Shown here piece after piece: positions 16,673-24,239 of a stretch of 35,435 nucleotides of DNA. The stretch covers positions 1 through 35,435 of the forward strand of contig CABWYI010000004.1 in NCBI GenBank assembly GCA_902509725.1. The letters run 5' to 3'. Made by a program: the position numbers and the translations under genes. The notes below the pieces were generated by a model, which had not been told where the DNA came from, ran no database searches, and was given only the letters and a program-made list of their open reading frames with translations. Each line of letters opens with the position of its first letter. Within the stretch, counting starts at the first letter, position 1. Source of the DNA: an uncultured Pelagibacteraceae bacterium. Lineage in GTDB: Bacteria > Pseudomonadota > Alphaproteobacteria > Pelagibacterales > Pelagibacteraceae.

Positions 16673-17560
16673 TTAAATTTTTGATAAAACTGATTTTACT
16701 GTGTCGCCCATTACTGAAGGATTTTTTGAAATGGTTACTCCACATTGCTCTAAAATTTCAACTTTTTCAATTGCACTCTCACCGTATGCTGAAACAATAG
16801 CTCCCGCATGTCCCATAACCCTTCCTTTTGGAGCAGTTAAGCCCGCAATATATCCAATTACTGGTTTTTTCATGTTTTCTTTAGCGAATTCTCCTGCAGC
16901 AACCTCCTGAGGACCACCTATCTCTCCAATCATAAGAATTGCGTCTGTTTCTTCATCTGTTTCAAACTTTTCGATAATATCCCTAAACGAACTCCCATTT
17001 ATTGGATCCCCTCCAATTCCAACACTTGTGGAAACGCCTATTCCCAAATTTTTTAATTGTTGAGCGGCCTCATACCCTAAAGTACCTGACCTGCTTATTA
17101 TTCCAACTCTACCTTCTTTGTATATATGCCCAGGCATAATACCCAACATGGATTTACCTGGACTAATTATACCTGCACAATTAGGGCCTACTAAGGTCAT
17201 TTTATCGGTCCTAGAATATCTTCTCATATATCTTTTAATCCTAATCATGTCATGTGAAGGAATTCCATCAACTATAGCAACACAAGTTTTTATTCCAGCA
17301 TCAGCTGCTTCCATAGCTGAGTCTGCTGCAAAAGTTGGTGGTACAAATAATATCGATGCTGCAGCACCAGTATTCTTCACTGCATCTTTAACCGTATTAA
17401 AAACTGGCTTTCCTAGATGTTTTTGTCCACCTTTTCCAGGAGTTACTCCACCAACAATGTTAGATCCATATTTTATCATTTCTTCAGCATGAAATGTTCC
17501 CATTTTTCCAGTAAATCCTTGAATAATAATTTTTGTTTTTTTATCAATTATAACGGCCAT
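16673..17560 (-). CDS. mtkB: Malate-CoA ligase alpha subunit (SucD-like)
   Basis: With MtkA, catalyses malate + CoA + ATP to malyl-CoA + ADP + Pi. It belongs to the succinyl-CoA synthetase alpha family: Rossmann CoA-binding start 'IIIQGFTGKMGTFHAEEMI', 'GGVTPGKGGQKHLG', 'VGPNCAGIISPGKSMLGIMPGHIYKEGRVG', and the phospho-accepting His251 in 'MGHAGAIVSAYG'. The segment 'MLGIMPGHIYKEGRVGIISRSGTLGYEAA' fits my memory of Methylorubrum MtkB better than of SucD, and the gene pairs with malyl-CoA lyase upstream. A conventional succinyl-CoA synthetase is the alternative. It lies 5 bases downstream of mtkA. Confidence 0.85.
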   Translation of the reverse strand: MAVIIDKKTKIIIQGFTGKMGTFHAEEMIKYGSNIVGGVTPGKGGQKHLGKPVFNTVKDAVKNTGAAASILFVPPTFAADSAMEAADAGIKTCVAIVDGIPSHDMIRIKRYMRRYSRTDKMTLVGPNCAGIISPGKSMLGIMPGHIYKEGRVGIISRSGTLGYEAAQQLKNLGIGVSTSVGIGGDPINGSSFRDIIEKFETDEETDAILMIGEIGGPQEVAAGEFAKENMKKPVIGYIAGLTAPKGRVMGHAGAIVSAYGESAIEKVEILEQCGVTISKNPSVMGDTVKSVLSKI

Positions 17561-17565
17561 ATGAT

Positions 17566-18726
17566 TTATCCTAATGCTTTAACTGCCTTATTCGCAGCAT
17601 CTTCTAGTGTATTAGCTTCAATATAATTTATTTTACTTTTTTTAAGTATTTCATTCCCTTTTTCAACATTGGTGCCTGCTAATCTAATGATGAGTGGGAC
17701 TTTAATTTCAATTTTATCTAAAGCTTGAACTATTCCTTCAGCTACCCAATCACATCTGTTGATGCCTGCAAAAATATTTACAAGAATAACTTTTACTTTT
17801 TCATCCATTGTAATTAACCTGAATGCTTTTACAATTTTATCTGGTGTAGCTCCTCCTCCAACATCTAAAAAATTTGCTGGCTCTCCACCAGCTAATTTTA
17901 TCATATCCATTGAAGCCATTGCCAGACCAGCACCATTAATAATATTTCCGATATTACCGTTTAAGCTTACATAATTTAATCCTCTGTCCGATGCAAAAAC
18001 CTCTTTCTCATCTTCTTGGGTTTTATCTCTCAACTCTGAAACTTTATTTCTCCTAAACATCGCATTATTATCGAAGCTCATTTTACAATCTAAAGCTAAA
18101 ATTTGTTTTTGCTTTGAAATAACTAGTGGATTTACCTCAACCATAGTTGCATCCAATTCACTAAAAGCTTTTGCGCATCCAATTATAGTATCAGATACCC
18201 TTGATATTAAATCGGTATCTATTCCTAAACCAAAGGCCAATTCTCTCGCCTGGAAATTTTGTATTCCAACCGCAACTTCAATTTTTGATCTTATAATAGA
18301 CTCTGGTTTTTCTTTTGCTATTTCCTCAACGCTCATTCCACCTTCTGTTGAGGCAACTACCATTATACTTTCAGAACTTCTATCAAAAACAAGACCTAAA
18401 TATAACTCCTTTTCAATATCTGTTGCCTCTTCAATATAAATCCTATTAACAATCTTTCCATCTGGTCCAGTTTGATTAGTTACTAATTTTTTTCCCAAAA
18501 GCTTGTCTGTTGCCTGAGCTACCTCAAGAGGTGAATTACAGACTATTATACCTCCAGCCTTTCCTCTGGCACCTGAATGGATTTGAGCTTTAACAACCCA
18601 TTTAGATCCACCGATTTCTCTTGCTTTATTTTCTGCTGTTTCTGGACTATAAACTATTCCACCCCTTGGAATAGTAACCCCAAAACTAGATAAAATTTCT
18701 TTTGCTTGATACTCGTGTATATCCAT
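17566..18726 (-). CDS. mtkA: Malate-CoA ligase beta subunit (SucC-like)
   Basis: The ATP-grasp subunit of malate-CoA ligase, 386 residues, close to SucC length. It begins 'MDIHEYQAKEILSSFGV', has the ATP-grasp segment 'WVVKAQIHSGARGKAGGI', 'ELYLGLVFDRSSESIMVVAS', metal-binding 'MVEVNPLV' and 'ALDCKMSFDNNA', then the CoA-ligase domain with 'ANFLDVGGGATPDKIVKAFRL' and 'VNIFAGINRCDWVAEG'. The 'NRCDWVAEG' version resembles MtkA as I recall it, whereas SucC usually has 'VRCDLIADG'. It starts 2 bases after the mcl stop, which supports malate rather than succinate as substrate. In a genome with another sucCD pair near sucAB this would be the second, specialised copy. Confidence 0.85.
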   Translation of the reverse strand: MDIHEYQAKEILSSFGVTIPRGGIVYSPETAENKAREIGGSKWVVKAQIHSGARGKAGGIIVCNSPLEVAQATDKLLGKKLVTNQTGPDGKIVNRIYIEEATDIEKELYLGLVFDRSSESIMVVASTEGGMSVEEIAKEKPESIIRSKIEVAVGIQNFQARELAFGLGIDTDLISRVSDTIIGCAKAFSELDATMVEVNPLVISKQKQILALDCKMSFDNNAMFRRNKVSELRDKTQEDEKEVFASDRGLNYVSLNGNIGNIINGAGLAMASMDMIKLAGGEPANFLDVGGGATPDKIVKAFRLITMDEKVKVILVNIFAGINRCDWVAEGIVQALDKIEIKVPLIIRLAGTNVEKGNEILKKSKINYIEANTLEDAANKAVKALG

Positions 18727-18728
18727 AA

Positions 18729-19667
18729 TTATTTATTATTTATCAATTTATCTATATTTACAATATTTTCTGCCATTCTAGCTGAAGCCGCATCAATCAT
18801 TCTTCCGTCTAGTTGTGCCGCACCTTTTCCCTCTTTTGCTGCTTTTTCTAGTTCCTCTAAAATTCTTTTTGCTTTATTTACTTCTATTTCTGGTGGAGAA
18901 AAAACTTTATTAGCCAACTCGACTTGCGATGGGTGAATTGCCCACTTACCCTCAATTCCAATTGCTGCACCTCTTTTCGCTGCTGCAATATAAGCATCAG
19001 GATCATTAAAATCTCCAAAAGGCCCATCAATTGCTCTTAGCCCATAGGCTCTACAAGTCATAACTAATTCTGATAGACCATGGTGCCATTGATCACCGGG
19101 ATAATCTGGATTTAATCCACCAATCACAACTGTTCTAGCTCTTAAACTTGCCGCATAATCAGCAACTCCAAAATGTAAAGCCTCTAACCTTTCGCTTGAT
19201 TTTGCAATTTCTTTAATATTTGACATGCCTAATGCAGTTTCGATTAAACATTCTATGCCAATTTTTTTTTCTATTTTTTTATTTTCTTCTATTTGAGTTA
19301 ATAAACAATCAACCATATAAACATCGCTTGCAGTTCCTGCTTTAGGAACTAAAATTGTATCCAAATTCTCACCAGCTTGTTCAACTATTTCAATTAAATC
19401 TCTGTACATGTAATGAGTATCCAAACTATTTATTCTTACAGAAATTGTTTTTCCTTTTTCACGCCAATTTATTTCATTTAGTGCCTTAATTACATTTGCT
19501 CTTGCAGTAACTTTATCGTTAGGAGATACGGCATCCTCTAAATCTAAAAAGATATAATCTGATGCAGAGTTTAAAGCTTTCTCAAACATTTTTGGAGATG
19601 ATCCTGGAACTGCAAGTTCACTTCTTTGCAATCTAGATCTTGCCGGTCTATAGAATTTGTGGCTCAT
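18729..19667 (-). CDS. mcl: Malyl-CoA lyase (HpcH/HpaI, CitE-like CoA-ester lyase)
   Basis: Cleaves L-malyl-CoA reversibly to acetyl-CoA and glyoxylate. The 312-residue TIM-barrel enzyme has the CitE-like signatures: 'RSELAVPGSSPKMFEKAL', Mg-binding 'IFLDLEDAVSPNDK', 'ISVRINSLDTHYMYRDL', 'ECLIETALGM', 'LHFGVADYAASLRAR' and 'RAIDGPFGDFNDPDAYIAAAKRGAA', then 'GKWAIHPSQVELAN' and C-terminal 'AQLDGRMIDAASARMAENIV'. The loop after 'VIGGLNPDY' looks shorter than in the malyl-CoA lyases I remember, so specificity (malyl-CoA, beta-methylmalyl-CoA) is not certain. It is the first gene of the operon with mtkA and mtkB. Confidence 0.87.
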   Translation of the reverse strand: MSHKFYRPARSRLQRSELAVPGSSPKMFEKALNSASDYIFLDLEDAVSPNDKVTARANVIKALNEINWREKGKTISVRINSLDTHYMYRDLIEIVEQAGENLDTILVPKAGTASDVYMVDCLLTQIEENKKIEKKIGIECLIETALGMSNIKEIAKSSERLEALHFGVADYAASLRARTVVIGGLNPDYPGDQWHHGLSELVMTCRAYGLRAIDGPFGDFNDPDAYIAAAKRGAAIGIEGKWAIHPSQVELANKVFSPPEIEVNKAKRILEELEKAAKEGKGAAQLDGRMIDAASARMAENIVNIDKLINNK

Positions 19668-19686
19668 TTTTAAAAAAGTATATAAT

Positions 19687-19703
19687 TTCTTAATAAGTAA
19701 GAA
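19687..19703. repeat. Short inverted repeat upstream of mcl
   Basis: TTCTTA and TAAGAA, 5 bases apart, form a perfect 6-bp inverted repeat 20 bases upstream of the mcl ATG. It overlaps the spacer of a candidate promoter whose -10 is TATACT (19677-19682, minus strand) and whose -35 is poor. It could be an operator for the malyl-CoA operon, but at this base composition such a repeat can occur by chance. Confidence 0.3.
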
Positions 19704-19741
19704 TAGTTATAGAATTTATAAGTATTTTATTATTATTCTTT

Positions 19742-20014
19742 TTATTTTTTTCTAGAAGATAATTCTTCCATAATTTCCTCAATTTTAATGTTATTTGCTT
19801 CTAAGTAAATTATCAAATGATACATAACATCTGCTGCTTCGTGTGTTATATTTGAGTTTTTTTCAACAGCTTCGATTAATTCACCAATTTCCTCCAATAC
19901 TTTTTCCCTTGCTAAATTTTTATTCTCTAAGAGTTTATTAGTGTAAGATCCTTCTAAAGGTTTTTTTTTCCTCTCTCTAGCTAGTAAAATAAGGTCCTCT
20001 AAAATCTTAAGCAT
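19742..20014 (-). CDS. hisE: Phosphoribosyl-ATP pyrophosphatase
   Basis: Hydrolyses PR-ATP to PR-AMP, step 2 of histidine synthesis. The 90-residue all-alpha MazG-like protein shows the metal-binding acidic motif 'REKVLEEIGELIEAVE' and 'HEAADVMYHLIIYLEANN' (E-x-x-E ... E-x-x-D pattern), preceded by 'KPLEGSYTNKLL'. It is a stand-alone hisE rather than a hisIE fusion. The ATG lies one base after the hisF stop and it is the last gene of the his operon. Confidence 0.95.
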   Translation of the reverse strand: MLKILEDLILLARERKKKPLEGSYTNKLLENKNLAREKVLEEIGELIEAVEKNSNITHEAADVMYHLIIYLEANNIKIEEIMEELSSRKK

Positions 20015-20015
20015 A

Positions 20016-20768
20016 TTAAATTCTAACAGGAATATCTTTTGATGCCAGATATTGTTTAGCTTCAGTTAGAGAATATTTCCCGTAATGGAATATTGATGCT
20101 GCTAAAACTGCACTAGCTCCAGATTTTATTCCTTCAACCAAATGATCTAATGTTCCAACACCACCTGAGGCTATTACTGGAATATTTACACTTGATGATA
20201 TTTTTTTCATTAATTCAATATCGTATCCTGATTGGGTTCCATCTTTATCCATTGAAGTAACCAAAAGCTCTCCAGCGCCATTTCCCTCCATTTGTTTTGC
20301 ATACTCTAAGGCATCAATTCCACTATTTTTTCTTCCACCGTGAGTAAATATTTCCCATCGATCTCCATTTTTTTTTGCATCAATTGCAACAACAATACAC
20401 TGAGATCCAAACCTTTTTGAACTATCCAATACTACTTTTGAATTTTCGACTGCTGCCGTATTAATTGAAACTTTATCTGCACCACAATTTAGTAATTTAT
20501 TTATGTCTTCTACACTTCTAATTCCACCACCAACGGTTAAAGGAACAAAACATTTTTTTGAGGTTTTCTCTACAACATCATAAATAGTATCTCTATTTTC
20601 ATTGGACGCTGTGATATCGAGAAAACAAATTTCATCTGCTCCACCCTCACTATAAATTTTTGCTTGTTCCACAGGATCTCCTGCGTCTTTAAGATCAACA
20701 AAATTGATACCTTTTACAACACGACCATTTTTAACATCTAAACATGGAATTATTCTATTTTTAAGCAT
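20016..20768 (-). CDS. hisF: Imidazole glycerol phosphate synthase, cyclase subunit
   Basis: With HisH, converts PRFAR and glutamine-derived ammonia to IGP and AICAR; the AICAR feeds into PurH, also encoded in this window. The 250-residue (beta-alpha)8 barrel has both catalytic aspartates in their standard places: D11 in '[16 protein letters not shown]' and D130 in '[10 protein letters not shown]'. Phosphate-binding loops 'TVGGGIRS' and 'IASGGVGTL' are intact. Its start overlaps the end of hisA by 8 bases. Confidence 0.97.
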   Translation of the reverse strand: MLKNRIIPCLDVKNGRVVKGINFVDLKDAGDPVEQAKIYSEGGADEICFLDITASNENRDTIYDVVEKTSKKCFVPLTVGGGIRSVEDINKLLNCGADKVSINTAAVENSKVVLDSSKRFGSQCIVVAIDAKKNGDRWEIFTHGGRKNSGIDALEYAKQMEGNGAGELLVTSMDKDGTQSGYDIELMKKISSSVNIPVIASGGVGTLDHLVEGIKSGASAVLAASIFHYGKYSLTEAKQYLASKDIPVRI

Positions 20769-21477
20769 CTTCTTTCACCAGTTCTTCTAATTTAATATCA
20801 CCATCATAAATTGCTTTTCCAACTATAATGCCCTCAATGTTATTTAAACTTTTAGCTTTTTTAATATCGTTTATTGATGAAACCCCACCAGATATAATTA
20901 CTGGGCAACTTGATATCTCAGCAACTCTAGATGTTTCATCAAAATTTGGACTTTGTTTCATACCATCTCGATTTATATCAGTATAAATCAATCTACTAAC
21001 ACCATAATCATTAACTTCTTTCAAGTAATCTAAAGTTAACTGATTAGAATTTTCTTTCCATCCCGATACTGACAAATAACCATCTTTAGCATCTAAACCT
21101 AGGGCAATTTTATTTGGAAACTTTTCACACGACTCTTTTAAGAAATTTTTATCTTTAATAGCGGCACTTCCTAAGATTACTTTATCAACACCAGCATCAA
21201 TGTATTTTTGAATACTATCGGGATTTCTAATACCACCACCTACCTCAACCATTAAATTAAATTTACCAACTATATCCTGAATAATATCTAAATTTACTGT
21301 TTCACCAGTTAAAGCCCCATCTAGATCAACAATATGTAAATTTTTAAATCCATGATCTTTATATTTACCAGCTTGTTCAACTGGAGACATTTTGTACTCG
21401 GTTTTATTGTCAAAATCTCCTTTGATTAATCTTACACACTTTTTATCTTTAATATCTATAGCTGGAAATATTTTCAC
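20761..21477 (-). CDS. hisA: ProFAR isomerase (HisA)
   Basis: Isomerises ProFAR to PRFAR, the HisF substrate. The 238-residue barrel has the catalytic aspartates D8 ('IFPAIDIKD') and D129 ('[10 protein letters not shown]'), plus 'VEVGGGIRN', 'YTDINRDG' and 'IISGGVSS'. The start codon is GTG at 21477, sharing its first base with the stop of a 14-codon ORF (TAGTG), so initiation may be coupled to that short ORF. The overlap with hisF is 8 bases. Confidence 0.96.
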   Translation of the reverse strand: MKIFPAIDIKDKKCVRLIKGDFDNKTEYKMSPVEQAGKYKDHGFKNLHIVDLDGALTGETVNLDIIQDIVGKFNLMVEVGGGIRNPDSIQKYIDAGVDKVILGSAAIKDKNFLKESCEKFPNKIALGLDAKDGYLSVSGWKENSNQLTLDYLKEVNDYGVSRLIYTDINRDGMKQSPNFDETSRVAEISSCPVIISGGVSSINDIKKAKSLNNIEGIIVGKAIYDGDIKLEELVKEDA

Positions 21478-21521
21478 TATTTTAAATTTCTTTTTATAAA
21501 TTCAATACTTCTATCAATCAT
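21477..21521 (-). CDS. Possible 14-codon leader/coupling ORF before hisA
   Basis: An ATG follows the stop of the SHOCT protein gene without any gap and opens 14 codons (MIDRSIEFIKRNLK) that end in TAG; the last base of that stop is the first base of the hisA GTG. The ORF exactly fills the space between the two genes and is in phase with the SHOCT gene. It contains no histidine codon, so it is not a classical his attenuator peptide. It may couple translation into hisA, be a remnant of a longer C-terminus, or be chance. Confidence 0.35.
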   Translation of the reverse strand: MIDRSIEFIKRNLK

Positions 21522-22406
21522 CTAATTTAGAATTTTTTTCTTTGCTTTTTCAAATTCTTCTTTTGTAAGAACTCCAGACTTATACAAATCATTCAACTTT
21601 TTCAAATTTTCAACAATATCTGAGGCATTTTCAGTGGATGCGCTTATCGACGTTGTGTTGGAATAAACAATCATATTTTTAATATCTGTAACTCCTTTGC
21701 ATTTTCCAATACATTCAGAACCTAAAATAATTGGTTTATTATTATTTAAATATCCATAAATCTCCAAATCCCAATTAATATTAAACATATTTGCTGCAAT
21801 TTTAAGATCAAAGGCAGGACTTTTTATTTTATTTTTTTCAATTTTAAATTTAGAAACTTTTAAGTTTATGCCTTCAAGTCCATCTATGCTAAGCTCATCC
21901 TTTAATTCTTTTTTATAATCTAAAGCAACTTTATTCATTTCGGTTTGACTCATATTTTTTATTGACTCTACTTCTTTAAATAAATCATAGTCTGTATCTT
22001 CTAAATTTTCTTCAGAAACTAAAACCCAAATAACACCTTGATATTTATTTTTTTTCATTAATTTTATAATTTCTTTTGAAAGAAAATTAATCATTGATTT
22101 TTCAGTACTAAAATTTTTTTTCTCCATCTTTTTCATTATTGGTTCCAATAATTTATCTTGATCATTAATTATAGAGTTTGCAAACTTAATTGAGTCTTCT
22201 GTTCCTACATAATAAAAGGTTACATCTTCTCCTAATGAACTGAAAAATTCTTCATAATAATCAGCTATTTCATCTGTTTCTATTTTAATTTGTTTAAAAT
22301 TTTCTGGTACATTTAACAAAATTTTATCATCAATATTAATTGTTTTAGCAAAACCAGAGTTTATTAGGGTGAAACTAAAGAGTAAAACAAATGTTAAAAA
22401 TCTCAT
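21522..22406 (-). CDS. Secreted SHOCT-domain protein of unknown function inside the his operon
   Basis: A 294-residue protein with a signal peptide (about residues 1-20, ending NSGFA before KTIN) and no other membrane segment, so periplasmic or exported. The C-terminus, about residues 266-293, is a SHOCT (short C-terminal) motif: 'LKKLNDLYKSGVLTKEEFEKAKKKIL'. The middle is mixed alpha/beta, with a CxxxC pair at C232 and C236 that could form a disulfide. I do not recognise the main domain. It sits between hisH (2 bases) and hisA (45 bases) in the same direction, where many alphaproteobacterial his operons also carry an unrelated extra gene. No role in histidine synthesis can be inferred. Confidence 0.82.
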   Translation of the reverse strand: MRFLTFVLLFSFTLINSGFAKTINIDDKILLNVPENFKQIKIETDEIADYYEEFFSSLGEDVTFYYVGTEDSIKFANSIINDQDKLLEPIMKKMEKKNFSTEKSMINFLSKEIIKLMKKNKYQGVIWVLVSEENLEDTDYDLFKEVESIKNMSQTEMNKVALDYKKELKDELSIDGLEGINLKVSKFKIEKNKIKSPAFDLKIAANMFNINWDLEIYGYLNNNKPIILGSECIGKCKGVTDIKNMIVYSNTTSISASTENASDIVENLKKLNDLYKSGVLTKEEFEKAKKKILN

Positions 22407-22408
22407 TA

Positions 22409-23035
22409 TTATAAATTTATAAAATTATTAATCAATTGTAATCCAATTATATCACTTTTTTCTGGGTGAAATTGAGTTCCAAAGATATTTTCTTTTTCAA
22501 CGGAGCTAACAATATTTGATGAATAATCTGTTGTTGCTGAAATCACTTTTTTATTCTCTGGTATAAATTCATAACTGTGCACAAAATACATGTGAGAATT
22601 ATTTTCTATATTTTGAAAAATCTTACTATTCTTGACAATATTTATCTGGTTCCAACCAATATGAGGAAGTTTAAATTTGCCATTTTGGTTATCAATTTTC
22701 GAAACCTTTCCTGAAATCCAGCCCAATCCTTTTGTTTCAGTTTCTTCAAAACCAATATCAGCGAACATTTGTAAGCCAACACAAATTCCAAGAATAGGTT
22801 TTTTATTAATTATTGCAAATTCGTTAAGTGTATCTGTAAGACCATCAATTTTATTTAAAGCATCGACGCAGCTTTTAAATGAGCCCTGCCCCGGTAAAAC
22901 TACTTTATCACTTGATATAATCTTATTTAGATCTGAAGTTACAGAAACATTTATTTTATCTTGGGCAACTTCTTTAAAAGAATTTATTACAGAGCTTATA
23001 TTACCCGAATTATAATCAACAATTGTGACATTCAT
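22409..23035 (-). CDS. hisH: Imidazole glycerol phosphate synthase, glutamine amidotransferase subunit
   Basis: Releases ammonia from glutamine and channels it to HisF. The 208-residue class I amidotransferase has the full triad: C85 in 'ILGICVGLQMF', H190 and E192 in 'GTQFHPEKS'. The N-terminus 'VTIVDYNSGNISSV' and 'VVLPGQGSFKSC' (HisH normally has PGVG) are typical. It lies 6 bases downstream of hisB and 2 bases upstream of the SHOCT gene. Confidence 0.96.
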   Translation of the reverse strand: MNVTIVDYNSGNISSVINSFKEVAQDKINVSVTSDLNKIISSDKVVLPGQGSFKSCVDALNKIDGLTDTLNEFAIINKKPILGICVGLQMFADIGFEETETKGLGWISGKVSKIDNQNGKFKLPHIGWNQINIVKNSKIFQNIENNSHMYFVHSYEFIPENKKVISATTDYSSNIVSSVEKENIFGTQFHPEKSDIIGLQLINNFINL

Positions 23036-23041
23036 TTAATT

Positions 23042-23632
23042 TTATAAAGAACCTTTTGTAGACGGAATTGTTTTTTTATTCCTTGGATCTATTTCTAATG
23101 CAGTTCTCAAAGATCTCGCTAAACCTTTGAAACAAGACTCAATGATATGGTGACTATTATCCCCATAAATATTTTCAACATGTAGTGTAATTCCTGCTGC
23201 TTGTGAAAACGCCTGAAACCATTCTTTAAAGAGTTCAGTATCCATCTCACCAAGCTTTTCTACTTTTAAATTAACTTTCCAAATTAAATAAGGGCGATTT
23301 GAAATATCAATAGCTACACGAGATAGAGTTTCATCCATTGGAATCATCGCGTGAGCATATCTTCTAATTCCAACAGATTTTTTTAACGCTTTTTTCAGAG
23401 CCTCACCAATAGCAATTCCTGTATCTTCAGTTGTATGATGAAGATCAATATGAGTATCACCTTTAGCTTTTATATTCATGTCTATTGATGAATGTTTTGA
23501 TAACTGCTCCAACATGTGGTTTAAAAAACCAATACCTGTGTCGATATTGTATTTACCTTTACCATCAATATTTAAATCAACACTAATGCTTGTCTCTTTA
23601 GTTTTTCTACTAATTTTGCCTTTACGTTTCAT
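23042..23632 (-). CDS. hisB: Imidazoleglycerol-phosphate dehydratase
   Basis: Dehydrates IGP to imidazole acetol phosphate using manganese. The 196-residue monofunctional enzyme (no histidinol-phosphatase domain, as usual outside enteric bacteria) has the His-rich metal motifs '[13 protein letters not shown]', '[18 protein letters not shown]', '[20 protein letters not shown]' and '[20 protein letters not shown]'. It is the first gene of the operon hisB-hisH-SHOCT-hisA-hisF-hisE and diverges from hslV. Confidence 0.97.
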   Translation of the reverse strand: MKRKGKISRKTKETSISVDLNIDGKGKYNIDTGIGFLNHMLEQLSKHSSIDMNIKAKGDTHIDLHHTTEDTGIAIGEALKKALKKSVGIRRYAHAMIPMDETLSRVAIDISNRPYLIWKVNLKVEKLGEMDTELFKEWFQAFSQAAGITLHVENIYGDNSHHIIESCFKGLARSLRTALEIDPRNKKTIPSTKGSL

Positions 23633-23643
23633 AATTAAAAACA

Positions 23644-23672
23644 GGTATACATATATTATTCAATTATGGCAA
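23644..23672 (-). promoter_or_regulatory. Sigma-70 type promoter of the his operon
   Basis: On the minus strand TTGCCA (23667-23672) and TATACC (23644-23649) are separated by exactly 17 bases. The -10 ends 11 bases before the hisB ATG, so the transcript would have a 5' leader of only a few bases. That leaves no room for a his attenuator. Confidence 0.5.
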
Positions 23673-23688
23673 TAATACTAAACTTGGG

Positions 23689-23717
23689 CTTGAACTATCA
23701 AAATTAGTATCCATTTA
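23689..23717 (+). promoter_or_regulatory. Candidate heat-shock (sigma-32/RpoH) promoter of hslVU
   Basis: CTTGAA (23689-23694) followed after 16 bases by CCATTTA (23711-23717) resembles the RpoH pattern CTTGAA-N13-17-CCCCATNT. HslVU is a classic RpoH-controlled operon. The -10 ends only 6 bases before the hslV ATG, so transcription would start at or next to the start codon. Confidence 0.45.
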
Positions 23718-23723
23718 ACAGTT

Positions 23724-24239
23724 ATGACAACAATTGTTTTAGTAAGAAAAAATAATGAAGTAGTTGTAGCTGGTGATGGTCAAGTAAGTATGGGAAATAC
23801 TGTCGTAAAAAGCACTGCTTCAAAAGTTAGGAAAATTGAAAAAAGAAATGTAGTGGCTGGTTTTGCCGGATCAACTGCAGATGCTCTAACGTTATTTGAA
23901 AGACTGGAAGCTAAAATTGAGAAACACGCAGGAAATTTGTCAAGAGCTGCCGTAGAACTAGCAAAAGATTGGCGAACAGATAAATATTTAAGAAGACTTG
24001 AAGCATTAATGGCAATTGGTGATAAAGAAAATAGTTATATAATTTCTGGTACTGGGGATGTATTAGAACCTGAAGGTGATATTATTGGTATCGGTTCAGG
24101 TGGAAATTATGCGTTAGCTGCAGGTAAAGTACTAATGAACAGCGACATGAAAGCTGAAGAAATTGCAAAAAAAGCGATTGAAGTTGCTTCAGAAATTTGT
24201 GTTTTTACAAACAATAATATTAAAGTCGAAAAAATATAA
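23724..24239 (+). CDS. hslV: ATP-dependent protease peptidase subunit HslV
   Basis: The proteolytic chamber of the HslUV (ClpQY) protease, a dodecamer of proteasome-beta-like subunits. The product begins [11 protein letters not shown]; after Met removal Thr2 is the catalytic N-terminal threonine, so the start codon is certain. '[26 protein letters not shown]' and '[20 protein letters not shown]' match the family, as do '[25 protein letters not shown]' and 171 residues in length. It shares one base with hslU (TAATG). Confidence 0.97.
   Translation: MTTIVLVRKNNEVVVAGDGQVSMGNTVVKSTASKVRKIEKRNVVAGFAGSTADALTLFERLEAKIEKHAGNLSRAAVELAKDWRTDKYLRRLEALMAIGDKENSYIISGTGDVLEPEGDIIGIGSGGNYALAAGKVLMNSDMKAEEIAKKAIEVASEICVFTNNNIKVEKI

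Noticed and set aside
16671..16745. An upstream ATG at 16745 for the HIT protein
   Set aside because: The added 25 residues are the 3' end of mtkB in another frame; the HIT family N-terminus begins at 16670.
17118..17492. Antisense frame (124 codons) opposite mtkB
   Set aside because: Mirrors the conserved codon pattern of mtkB; no independent signal or motif.
21477..23723. A histidine attenuator or leader peptide for the his operon
   Set aside because: The hisB promoter is only about 11 bases from the ATG, there is no His-codon-rich ORF, and the 14-codon ORF before hisA has no His codons.
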